Shown here one piece after another: positions 26,289 through 36,157 of a stretch of 64,000 bases of DNA. Position 1 is the first letter of the stretch. Each line of letters starts with the position of its first letter. Both the position numbers and the translations under genes were made by a program. This stretch comes from Tyto alba (Eukaryota; Chordata; Aves; Strigiformes; Tytonidae). The notes below the pieces were generated by a model that saw only the letters and a program-made list of their open reading frames with translations, was not told where the DNA came from and ran no database searches. The stretch lies in assembly GCF_018691265.1 (NCBI RefSeq), contig NW_024881321.1, forward strand, positions 13,085,387 through 13,149,386. Direction: 5' to 3'.

Positions 26289-26357
26289 TTTTTTTTTTTT
26301 TTTTTTTTTTTTTGGTTTGGTTTGGTTTGGTTTGGTTTGGTTTGGTTTGGTTTGGGG
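26289..26357. repeat. T25 followed by a (GGTTT)n array
   Basis: An uninterrupted T25 (26289-26313) runs straight into about eight GGTTT units (26314-26353), ending in GGGG. The pentamer probably expanded from the edge of the homopolymer. The aromatic- and glycine-rich open frames here are artefacts. Confidence 0.95.
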
Positions 26358-28839
26358 CTTCTTTTTCTGTTTCTCTCTTATGTAATGGTGACAAGCCTTA
26401 ATGAATATATGCTGCCTCTTAGTGTATGAGCAGTCCTAGCAATACACACTAAAGTTAAACTTGAATTGCTTTAACATAATTCCACCAATAACTCCTGAAT
26501 AATGCATTTATTAGACTCCTTACAATATAACCTATAATTTACTGTACAAGATGTGATAAATGACAAAAGATGAACTCTTCAGAATATTCGCAATGTCATT
26601 CAGTATTCACTTCACAAACTCTCTTATAAAAAGTACCTTACAACACTTACCATCCTTGCAAAATAAAACCTAACTCTAGTTATTAATATCTTTATTTAAA
26701 TGCAGATCTTTATTTCCCCTGGAGACTGGTAAAGCTCCAGCATTGAGCTATCAGGGGAAAAGCAAACTTTGAGTCATATATTATCTGCAGAGAAAGGACT
26801 TTTCTAGGGTTTGATGGGTTGTTTTTTTTTCCTTTTTATATATATATTTTTTTTTGTATGCTAGCAATCTATAATTATACATGTTTGCCTTAATACCATA
26901 TTGTACTTTCAGTCATAGGACCCTATGCAAAGCAATTGCTTTTGTATTATGAGTCAGTATGCAGATTACAGTCCATAAATGTAACAGTAATAGGGATAAC
27001 AATATTTGTCTCTCCTTTAGCACTCTCTTATCAACATAATTCAATAACTTTTAAATGGAGAGATCTTTGGGTTATGGATGGAGAAACTGAGGCACTGAAG
27101 GAACTTAAGGACTGGATTTCAATGTTTGCAAAACATGTTATTAAGTTTTCTTTCTTCATAAATTCTGTATTCCAGGAAACTGTTTAACTGAAACAAATGT
27201 GTTACAAAGGCCCATAGCAGGTGCTGACTCAATGCAGTCTCTTCTCAGTATGCTGCCAGCTGACTAAGAACTGGTACAGAACAGGAGAAACTATTTTACA
27301 ATCAAGTCAACCAGTACAGTCACTGAAATGGAGTCCTGGGTATTTTTCCTTACTATGACACTAGACTGTAATAACCAGTTCTTTAATCACATCATAAGCT
27401 TTGATTTAATCACAGTACATGCCCCCCTCTCCCCACCCTCCAAAGACTGAAGTAAATGTTACAAAGCAGTAGATAGAAGAAAAAAAGTTTTGTGATTTAA
27501 ATGTAAAGTCAGAATAACCCTGGGGCACAATAGCATGGTTTTGCAATCTTATGTAAGATTTGAAGCTGGTAAGTGGTTACAGAAATGACACAAAAGAAAT
27601 TTGAGATGCAGAACACTTTCTATTAAGAACAGGCAGACAAAATGTCTAAAAAAGGAAGATACATTTTCTAGATATGATCATTTGCTTCATACTGTACTGG
27701 TCATAAATGAAACACAGGATATGACCTAGAAGAGGTTTTTCTGCTCTGTTTTAGTTCTTTTCTGAAGTCAAAAGGGTCTTCCTTTGTACAGACGTGTGGC
27801 TCTGTTGAAAATAAAGATGGGTGGTTTGCAGAGATTACAGTTAGTATATATCTTCTAATAAGAAAGAGCACCGAAAAGGAGGAGAATTTAATAATCTGAT
27901 TTAAGAAAGATACACACTTGATGTTGAACAAAGAGTAGAAACCAGAGGAAGAGGGTGCCAACTTATCCCTACAGGTTAGAAGATATGGAAACATTCTATA
28001 TGACTGGAGGGAGATGAGAGTGAATAAGACGAGAAACACGTTTAGAGGTCCAGGGAAAATTCCACATGTGGAGAAGGTCATCCTCTAGGAAATAAATCTT
28101 ATTTTGCGGAAAGGAACAGAAAATATTTGGAAACAGTTGCCTGTCTAGTCTTGCAGGATAACCATGGCTGCTCACAAACAGAAAGAACTTAATGAGTTGG
28201 AAAAAAAAGGAAAAGTATCTTTTTCAAGGACTCATTACTGAGAATAGAAAGAGCATCCTGCACTAACAGACAGATAATAGGATGGATTTATTTTCTTTGG
28301 GTGGAATTCAACTGTCTTCACTTAGGAATGTCAGCAATGTGCTGGAATGCCTACTGAATGAAAACAAATAGTCATTTCCAGGTGACTCAGTTAATCATTA
28401 AATGAGTCCTACCTCTGAACATGAGAGATGGTATTTTGGTTAATGAGACTTTATCCAGGCTGTTTCTTCCACCAGCAGAGAGATTCCAGATGATTACTCA
28501 TTTCATTTCAAGAGTGCTTCTAAATTTGGTGAATGGAGCTACTTTTCTCCACTGACTATAGAAAAAGCCTAAAGAGCATCTTAGACCAGATGCCTGACTT
28601 ACATTACTAAAATAAATATTATCCACAGCATAAATACAAGATTATTTATGTATCGCTAGTCACTGTGGAAGAATTTATTAGTGATGGTCTGTTTTAGTAC
28701 AAGTGCCATTTATTCATCTGAAGTCACAGAACTTTTGGGGAATCAGCTGACTCAGCCAGTCAAAGGACATTAAACTAACAACTACCAAGGAGGGTGTAAA
28801 GGAGAAACAAATGAATACTCATTTAGCACAAAATCAAGA
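26358..28839. other. Unique AT-rich non-coding DNA
   Basis: No transposon or exon is recognised. The minus-strand frame at 27701-28081 (126 codons) is the longest open frame outside repeats. It is hydrophobic and serine-rich, lacks any recognisable motif and has no splice support. Confidence 0.55.
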
Positions 28840-29830
28840 TGTCAGGAATAAAATTAATCAAGGCACCAAGAATCTTGAACAGAAATGCTTTAGTTGCCTA
28901 TATGTGAATGCTAGAAGCCTGGGTAATAAAAAAGAGAAATTGGAATTGGAATTGCTCTTTTATGATCTGGCTGGTATTACTGAGACCTGGTGGGAAGATT
29001 TGCATGAGCAGAATGTTAAAATCACTGATATAAAGTATTTAGGCAGGATATAGTGAGAAAAAAAAGAACAAAGGTACTTTATATTAAAAAAGGGGTATTA
29101 CTATCTCCTGAGTTCTCTGGTAACTGAGAAGAAAACTATTTTGCATGTTCATAGATTCATGCTCTAACAGACAAACAAACAAAAAGCTTAGATAAGGTAC
29201 TAGTTGGTTTTGTAAGAGACCAACAATTTAGTCTAGGAAAAGAGAGGGCTGACCTGTAAAGCACTGATTTCCACTGTGTAGGTGGAAAAAGTACATTATA
29301 ATGTGTGACTTCAACTTGAACGGCATATGTTGGAAGTCTCATGAAGCTTATGATTTCTAAAAATTATCAAGAAAAATAACTGTTGCATCCTAAGTGTTCT
29401 ATGTTTGCTACAGCTACGTCAAAAAAACAAGGAATTCTAGAAATACATGCAAACATACACACACACACCTCCTTCTCTAAAAGTTGCTTTTTTGCACAAA
29501 TGGTTATGACTTCATTACATCTGTCACAGGTAAACAACACTAAGTCCAAACAAGTAAGATATGCATTCTCATAATGCTTGTAGATGACACCAAACTGGGG
29601 AAAACAACCAATATGTTAGAGGACATGACTGTCATTCAGAAGGATTTCTACAGGCTGGAAGAATGGGCTGCCAGGAATTTCAGGGAATGAAAAACAAAGT
29701 CATAGACCTTCATCTGCAAAGGCAGAACACCCTGTGCTGGTACAGCTGGACTGGACTGGTAGCAGCTCTGCTGAAACGGACCTGTAAATCCTGATGGACT
29801 GGAAGCTAAGCTTCTTTTAGCAAATATTTA
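28840..29830 (+). mobile_element. CR1-like LINE, internally deleted
   Basis: The 5' part encodes a piece of the CR1 endonuclease (EN) domain: LYVNARSLGNKKEKLELE, then AGITETWWEDLHE with the ITETWW motif at about 28976-28993. A later EN block, 'gtgacttcaacttgaacggcatatgttggaag', matches the conserved GDFNLP.ICW motif but is broken. From about 29575 the sequence jumps to the reverse-transcriptase region: 'gatgacaccaaactggg' (the DDT motif, 29583-29591), then a QKDFYRLEEWA-like block. The roughly 1 kb between these motifs in a complete CR1 is missing, and stops interrupt all frames. Edges are approximate. It is an old, inactive copy. Confidence 0.75.
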
Positions 29831-30545
29831 TTATTCTTCCTGACTATTTTACTATAGCACTCTCAAAGACTCTAGTCAAGAATGGAACCCTATGTTAATG
29901 TTAGAATATGGCATCTTCACCACTGAAATTAAAGCTCAAACTGATTATTCAAGGCCATGAAGCCAGGAAATACATATTTTTCACTTAGAAATTAAGCAAA
30001 ATTCATGAGTTCACTAAAAAACATCTGTGGAACTTGGCATAGCACTTTTAAAGCCAGTTCTTAGGACATGAGAACACTTTATTATTATTTTTCTCTTCTG
30101 TTCTGAAGTACATTGTCAAAATGACATACTCCTAAGATTTAGAAAACCCTCTGCCTTGAAGGAAGAAAAAACACTTTCCTTCTTAACTGGCAAACTAGTA
30201 TGAAACAGATTCAATAAAAGGAACGTGAAACATTCCAGGTAAGTTATGTTTTGAAGATTAAAAGAAAACTAAGCAAAGGCAATGACAAAGTTCAGTGTTA
30301 TGGTGCATAACACCAATCCATAGGTCATTCTCACAGCAAAATTAACTTCTTTTTTTTAACTTCTGTATAAGGAATTCAGCAAAGCATTACTAAATTGCGC
30401 AGTGAAAATACTAATTATTGCAATATACCATTTCTCCTTTTTATCAATGTAGGGCATTTTGTTTGGTTTTTTTTGTTTGTTTGTTTTGTTTTCATTTTCT
30501 TTGGTTTTGTTAGGGAGTGATGTCATATTTATACCATTGCATGCT
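29831..30545. other. Unique AT-rich non-coding DNA
   Basis: Nothing is recognised. A T/G-rich patch lies near 30461-30510. Confidence 0.6.
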
Positions 30546-30689
30546 CATTGAGGTTTAAACCCAGTTGGCAGCCAAACACCATGCTCACACACCTTCCCCC
30601 AACCCAGGGATTTGGGGAAACAAATTGGAAGGGTAAGGAGACATAGGTTGAGATAAAAACAATTTAATAATTGAAATAAAATAAAATAA

Positions 30690-30706
30690 AAATAATAATG
30701 ATGATG

Positions 30707-30793
<87 letters not shown>

Positions 30794-30794
30794 G
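30690..30794. repeat. (AAT)n microsatellite inside the LTR
   Basis: A pure AAT array runs from about 30708 to 30793 (about 28 units), preceded by imperfect ATG/AAT units. It occupies the position of the short ATT stretch in the sibling LTR (15974-16008), so it arose by expansion of LTR sequence. Confidence 0.95.
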
Positions 30795-30936
30795 ATAATA
30801 CGAATGAGTAATGTAAATGTGATTGCTCACCATCTGCTGAGTGATGCTCAGCCAGTTCTCAGCTAGTGATCCTAGAGAAGAGAGAATCCTGAAACTACCA
30901 TCTTGGAAGTGAGTCGGCTTCTCAATCAACCCTCAT

Positions 30937-30943
30937 CTATATA
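30937..30943 (-). promoter_or_regulatory. LTR TATA-like box (TATATAG)
   Basis: On the minus strand it reads TATATAG in the position of TATAAAT in the related LTR at 15867. Confidence 0.5.
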
Positions 30944-31213
30944 CTAAGCACAATGCTATATGATATGGAATATTGCATTGGACAATTTGGGACCATTGCT
31001 CTGGCTCTGCTCCATCCCAGCTTCTTGTGTACCCATACACTAGCAGGACATGGGAAGTTGAAAAGTCCTTGATTTCTTAGCACCAACAAAAAACATCAGT
31101 ACATTATCAACATTCTTCTCATATCTAATCCCATACTGAATCCAAAACACAGCGCTATTCCAGCTACTAAGAAGGGAAAAAAAATTAGGTCTATCCCAGC
31201 TAAAACCAGGACA

Positions 31214-32779
31214 ATGCTTTACAACAGAGGGAGGCTATGTAAGAAATTAAGTGCCAAGTATTGAACATAGCTGGTATAATGCATATAATGTGAATTATTG
31301 GTTTGAATCATATTGTTTTCCTTTTTCTGAGATGGACTGAAATAGTAACTTCTATTTTTAACTATTTGGAATGTAATACTTCTTTCACTGTGATTTTTGA
31401 AACTTGATTTTTAAATTCATGGATATTTATGAAAGTTGATTTAATTTGCAATAGAAAATCAGATTATTATTTTTTTTATTAGTACACTTTCTTGTGTTCT
31501 TTCTCTAGTTTCAAGCAATTCAAAGATGGCTTAGATATTCTACAACATGCAATTTACTGAGCCTTCTAATTATACCAAGATTCCTCCAATTTTAAAACTT
31601 TATTCCCTTGCAAATTTATAAATACCTGATATTATTTCACTGTGCTATAAAAAAGAAAAATACCACCTTACTCTATATGGTGCTCACAGAAATGGTGAGT
31701 ATGGGGGGGTGTGGGGGTGTGGGTGTGGAAATAAAAATACCTTCACAGCTGAAAAACATTATTGAAATGCTTGGCTCCATAGCTGCATGTGTTCTGCCAT
31801 TTGAGTTAAAAGAGTATCATAGAGTAACAGTAATTGTCAGTTGACCTTTTGATTAGACCTAGTCCTATTAAATGTTATGAAAGTAATCAATTGGTACTAA
31901 ACAATGGGCAAAACAAGCAAACAAAATTATTTCATTAAATGACCTTTTTTAACAGTATTAGCTTGAGAAGGGTATTTTTGTTTTTAGCTTGTCTGTGACA
32001 GGAAAGTAAAACAAAATAATTCCCTCTAAAGATGTCCAGCTGCAATAAGGACAAAATCACAATGGTTATCTAAATCCAGCAACACTCTTAAAACAGGTTC
32101 TGCATTTCCCTGTGTAGACCTTCGTCTTCCATCACTCTTAGTCCTTCCACCCCAACAGGCCCCATCAAATGCCAAGGCTGAGTGGAGAACAGGAGCCCAA
32201 AGAACTGCATGCAGGTCAGTGCATAAGGACACTTTTCATGAGGATGATTTGCCTGATGGAACTGGCTGTTGAATGGACCATGTACAGTGATGGAGTTAGT
32301 GATATCCTTTATGGACAAGGTAGGGCTTTCCAGTCGATAGCTTTAACTCTTGGAAAAGTCTCTTTTGTTAGGGAAAAAAAATCCTTACTTAACATTCACG
32401 TATGACAGTATGTATTTCATTTGGTTATTTCATTAGTTATTTTTGTTACAGTATATTCAATTGTTGCGGTAATGAATTTTTATGCTGACCGAAGGCTAGA
32501 TATTTTTATTGCAGGGTGTTCCATTCACTCTTCCTCTGAGATAGATCCGACCATTCAGTTTTGCTTCACAGTCCCCTAACTCTGAAGCAGAACTGCTCGC
32601 CTTTTAAAACAAAAGTGGTTCCCCTCCGGGTACAATAACAAAATAAATTGATGGTACAGCATATACAAACTTATTTCAGCCTTTGGAGACTTCCTTACTG
32701 CCTTTCATACTCAGACACATATAAGCATGGTAATTCACTCTGATTTTATGAATTGTCTCCTGACTATCATTGGGGAGTG
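31214..32779. other. Unique AT-rich non-coding DNA
   Basis: No transposon or gene is recognised. It contains a short G-rich patch (31703-31728). A more GC-balanced segment lies at about 32030-32330, with open frames on both strands but no recognisable product. Confidence 0.5.
31703..31728 (+). repeat. G-rich (GGGT)-like tract, possible G-quadruplex
   Basis: Runs of G7, G5, G3 and G2 are separated by T, TGT or GTG. They give at least four GGG tracts with loops of 1-3 nt when the G7 is split, so intramolecular G4 formation is possible in principle. Confidence 0.5.
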
Positions 32780-33240
32780 ATGGTTAGGCAGTGCTAAATG
32801 AAAGCATCTAAGGCAGGTTGAGAATGACTGCAGCATGTCTCTAAAGATAGATGAGTTGGCAGGTAATGTTATAAATTACCATCGGGTGCCATTCACAGAC
32901 GATAAGAGCTTCATCCTGCATGACAGTCATTGATCTGATGCAGAACTAAGATGCAACCTTTCATGACACTCCTTGAGGATAAAAGGTTATGCTTCACATT
33001 TAGTTATGAATAATAAGGTCATGTTTTAATTAAAGTAGTATCTCAGTGGAATATTAGGGCAGTGAAAATGTACAAATTAGTATGACTTGTACAACAATTG
33101 TTGCTGGAAAACAGCCTAGTGCTGAAGATAATAATGCAGAATAGCAATGCAATTACATTAATGAGGCAAATAGCCCACCTCATTAGATGGAGCTGAACTA
33201 TTCAGACCCAAAATTAAAAGAAACAATATTTTTTCAGTTT
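32780..33240. promoter_or_regulatory. Candidate conserved non-coding element
   Basis: This stretch has no repeat, no long open frame and balanced, complex composition. It is dense in developmental-factor core motifs. TGACAG next to ATTGAT (about 32920-32935) resembles paired MEIS/PBX half-sites. 'gcaattacattaatgag' (about 33147-33163) carries several homeodomain TAAT/ATTA cores. This texture is typical of vertebrate conserved non-coding elements, but conservation cannot be seen from one sequence. The assignment is an inference. Confidence 0.25.
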
Positions 33241-33513
33241 ACATTTGACATTAAAACTGGTAAACCAAGAAAATTTACATTTAGGTAAGAAATGTATAAG
33301 GCATACACAGACATTTTGGGATATAGTAATTTCAAAACATTTGAATTGAGAAATTTTTTGTGCAAACCCTAATATTTAAGCTAAAAATAAGCTTTGGGAT
33401 TGACTGCTTATAGAATTTTCTGACTCTACTTTTCTGGCAAATCAAAGGACTGTTCACAATTTTTTTTCTTTTGTACAGTCCCAACAACATTCCTGACCAA
33501 GTTTTCTGAAAAT
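33241..33513. other. Unique AT-rich DNA
   Basis: Nothing is recognised. Its last five bases (AAAAT, 33509-33513) form the left target duplication of the following LTR. Confidence 0.6.
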
Positions 33514-33670
33514 TGTCCTGGGTTTGAGTGAGTGGTGGGGTTTTTTGGTAGCCGGGGAGGGGGCTATAGGGGTGGCCCCCTGTGAGAAGCTTCTCGAAGC
33601 TCCCCCAGCTCCAAGTCAGCCCCACCTCTGCACCAAAACTGAGCTGATCAGCTGCAGCTCTGCGGTAACG

Positions 33671-33678
33671 TATTTAAG
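33671..33678 (+). promoter_or_regulatory. LTR TATA-like box (TATTTAAG)
   Basis: TATTTAAG follows 'gcggtaacg', the same arrangement as on the minus strand at 10098-10105. Confidence 0.55.
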
Positions 33679-33979
33679 ATGGGATGTGGGGAGGAGGAGT
33701 TTCGGCAGCTGCGTGAACACCAAGGTCAGTGGAGGAACAGAGGAAGAAAGGAGGGGGGAGGTGTGCCGGAGCAGAGACCCCCCTGTATCCTGTGGTGAGA
33801 CAGCAGGGCGGCCCTCTCTTCCACCCATGAAGATCTACGGTGGAGCAGACATTGATTTATGGCCTGTGTTTTTCACCTGGATGATCAAGGTGCTGTGCCT
33901 GAAGATGGATGGGGTCTTGTGGGAAAAGGTAGCCCCCACTATTGTAATTCAGCACTGGGAGGATTGCAGCATGCAGGGG

Positions 33980-34184
33980 TGTCCCACACCGGAGCAGCTC
34001 GGGAAGAGCTGCAGCCCGTGGGAGGTAATCCAGTTGGAGAAATTTGGTGTCCCATGCTAGAGCTGCTAGGAAAACACTGTGGCCCATGGGAGGGACTCCA
34101 GTTGTAGAAAGTTGGTGACCCACACCGGAGCAGTGTAAAGAAACACTGTGGGCCATGGGAGGGACTCACATCGGAGAAAGTTTG
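33980..34184 (+). repeat. 68-bp tandem repeat, three units, inside the LTR
   Basis: Units start at 33980, 34048 and 34116 (68, 68 and 69 bp). Each has the order 'cccacaccggagcag...' or a variant, 'actgtgg', 'ccatgggaggga', 'ccagttg.agaaa.ttgg'. Units 2 and 3 are closest to each other. A decayed extra unit may precede 33980. The same motif, as 'ctgctccagtgtgggtcc', repeats on the opposite strand in the LTR at 9248-10265. Confidence 0.9.
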
Positions 34185-34442
34185 TAGAGGACTGTCTCCT
34201 GTGAGAGGGAGACCATGATAGATCAGGGGGAGAAGTTCCAGAAGATCCCCCCATCAAAGATGGAAGAAGCAGAAGCACTGACTGCACCCCCCATTCCCTG
34301 CCCCTACACCATTGGGGGGAGGAGGTAGAGATATCAGGAGCAGAACTGAGCCAGGGAAGAAGGGAGGGGTGGGGGGAAGGTGTTCTCAAGATGTGGCAAT
34401 GCTTCTCACTGTCCTATTCTGTTAAGTGTTGGTAGTGTCTGT

Positions 34443-34448
34443 AATAAA
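34443..34448 (+). promoter_or_regulatory. LTR polyadenylation signal (AATAAA)
   Basis: Canonical AATAAA followed by a T-rich segment (34457-34465), about 190 bp before the LTR end. Confidence 0.65.
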
Positions 34449-34634
34449 TGTATGTTCTTTTTTTATTCCCCTAACGAGTCTGTCTTTTGATCATGACCAT
34501 AATGGGTGATCTATACCTCCTGGTCCTATCTTGAACCCCAAGCCTGGCTCATCTGTCACTTCTCATTAGTGGAAGAGAAGAGGGAGAGAGTGGGTGTGTG
34601 GTGTTTGGCTGCCAACTAGGCTCAGACCACGACA

Positions 34635-35319
34635 AAAATAAATCTGGCCATATAACCAACTTATATATTCACAAACTGATTTTAAATGAAGTCTTGCAAG
34701 CAAATATTATTAATAACTATTTGTGATATTTATATTATATAATATAATAAAATATAATTGATAAATATTTGAGCTGCTGATCCCAAAAAATACCTAAGCT
34801 TGTGCATAAATAAGTCATCTAACCAACAACAATTATCGAAACTTAATTAAAGGGTGTAGGGTGGGCTACAGTCTACTCAATAGTCAATGAATAGCACATA
34901 TTCCAACTGATACTCCAAAAGGTGATTTCACTCACCCAAGTCTCAGGAATGAACGTGTCATATAGCAAGTGCTATAAAAGGTCAAGAAGATTGAAGATTT
35001 AACAAGAAGTACCATTACTACCTTGTGCATTCTGTCAGCATGGCAAATTTTATTTATTTATTTTGACATACTGCAAAGCATGTACCACCAAGCCTGTCTT
35101 TCTTCCCACCCACAACTGTTCCAGTTTATGGTGTCCTCAATCAGTCTGAATGTTCATCTTGTAATTACTCTGCTGTCAAATGATAACTGAAATATAGGAT
35201 ATATGCACAATAAGTACTTAATAGCTTTAAAAATACAGTTTCCATCATAATGTCACCAGTTACTTGTCAGTATTAGTAAATTTTAAAATGTTTAGTGTTC
35301 AAACTAGCAGAACATATCC
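34635..35319. other. Unique very AT-rich DNA
   Basis: It contains the right target duplication (34635-34639) and a palindromic TATA-rich patch near 34730-34770. No gene is recognised. Confidence 0.6.
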
Positions 35320-35567
35320 AGATCAGAAACCAAGCATAGCGGCTCGGCAGGAGGCTGGCTATGCAAATACCTTGAAAATACATATTGCTCTGAAAAGGCT
35401 GAAAACAAGATCAGATTGGGAGGTTAAGAGATTATGGAAATGAGCTGTCCACCTCCTGTCGTGCACAACAGATTTTAATTTCCTTTGCTTTTCCCAACAC
35501 GACTGGTCAGCCGTAAAGCAAAACACAGTTACTAAAGACACAGCATTGCTTGCTGCTGGGGTCTTAG
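35320..35567. promoter_or_regulatory. Candidate enhancer-like block with octamer site
   Basis: A compositionally complex, repeat-free stretch. It carries a perfect POU octamer ATGCAAAT (35361-35368), 'ggctcggcaggaggctggct' just upstream, and 'tttaatttcctttgcttttccc'. It is the kind of sequence often found conserved in vertebrate introns. The LTR at 35568 inserted at its right border. Regulatory function is inferred only. Confidence 0.25.
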
Positions 35568-36157
35568 TGTCCTGGTTTGAGCTGGAATAAATTTAATGCT
35601 TCTTTTTGGTAACTAGAAGAGTGCTGTGTTTTAGATTCAGCATTGGGTTTGTTATGAGAAGAATGCTGATAGCACACTGATGTTTTCAATTGTTGCTGAG
35701 AGTTCAAGGACTCTCCAACTCCCCATGTTCTGCCTTTGCACAGGTGCACAAGAAGCAGGGAGGGAGCATGGCCAGAGCACCGGACCCAAACTGACCAATA
35801 AAATATTCCACATAATGTAACGCCATGCTCACTATATAGAGGAGGGGTGGTCGGGAAAGGGCTCTCTCTCTCTCTCTTGCTTCCGAGAATGCGATTGTGG
35901 GATCTTGGTATTTTGGGATCGCTAGCTGGGAACGGGCTGGGTATCAGTCAGTGGGTGGTGAGCAATTGCATTGTGCATTGCCCATTTATACTTTCTGTTA
36001 CTGTCACCATTCTATTTTATTACCATTATTGAACAGTTTCTATCTCAACCTGCTAGTGTCCATTTGCCCCTCCAATTCCCTCCGTCATTCCCAGGTTGGG
36101 GAGGATGGGCAAGCAGCTGCATGGTGTTTGGCTGCCGACCAGGCTCAAACCACAAAT
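35568..36157 (+). mobile_element. Solitary 590-bp avian ERVL-type LTR
   Basis: It starts TGTCCTGGTTTGAGCTGGAA and ends 'gctcaaaccacaaat', where the last bases have drifted from ACCACGACA. The 5-bp duplication CTTAG flanks it exactly (35563-35567 and 36158-36162). It is a close relative of the LTR at 58750-59321. Shared blocks include 'aactagaagagtg.tgtgtttt', 'gatagcacactgatgttttca', 'ctcactatatagaggaggggtggt' and 'gtgcattgcccatttata'. The TATA box is intact. The AATAAA seen in the sibling is degraded here ('attattgaac'). It is a solo LTR without internal sequence. Confidence 0.93.
35833..35840 (+). promoter_or_regulatory. LTR TATA box (TATATAGA)
   Basis: TATATAGA directly follows 'catgctcac' and is identical in sequence and position to the box at 59015-59022. 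Confidence 0.6.

Larger units (their letters stand above)
30546..31213 (-). mobile_element. Solitary avian ERVL-type LTR with microsatellite expansion (minus strand)
   Basis: On the minus strand it starts TGTCCTGGTTTTAGCTGGGA (right end, 31213) and ends near 'gtttaaacctcaatg' (left end, 30546). The internal order matches the plus-strand LTR at 15595, including the 'agcaatcacattta'-type block and the ATT-rich segment. The 5-mer ATGCT is present exactly on both sides (30541-30545 and 31214-31218), a clean target-site duplication. The ATT segment has expanded to an array of about 86 bp. No internal viral sequence is present. The leucine-rich 114-codon frame is produced by the microsatellite. Confidence 0.92.
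33514..34634 (+). mobile_element. Solitary 1.1-kb avian ERVL-type LTR with internal tandem repeat
   Basis: It starts TGTCCTGGGTTTGAG and ends CTCAGACCACGACA, with an exact 5-bp target duplication AAAAT at 33509-33513 and 34635-34639. The 5' block (GGTAGCCGGGGAGGGGGCTA, then tgtgagaagcttct) is homologous to the 5' end of the minus-strand LTR at 9248-10265. U3 has TATTTAAG (33671-33678) and R has AATAAA (34443-34448). The centre is a 68-bp tandem array. It is GC-rich against AT-rich surroundings, and its intact ends suggest it is one of the younger insertions. Frames up to 178 codons inside are not viral proteins. No internal retroviral region is attached. Confidence 0.93.

Noticed and set aside
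26289..26357. Telomere-like array
   Set aside because: The unit is GGTTT, not the vertebrate telomeric TTAGGG. It is a simple pentamer expansion.
27701..28081. 126-codon minus-strand open frame
   Set aside because: No recognisable domain, low-information hydrophobic and serine-rich composition, no splice or promoter context. This length is expected by chance in 64 kb.
30585..30929. Leucine-rich 114-codon minus-strand frame
   Set aside because: Produced by translation of the ATT microsatellite inside an LTR.
33524..34060. 178-codon open frame, the longest in the window
   Set aside because: It lies wholly inside the GC-rich solitary LTR at 33514-34634 and reads through LTR regulatory repeats. 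There is no retroviral protein motif.
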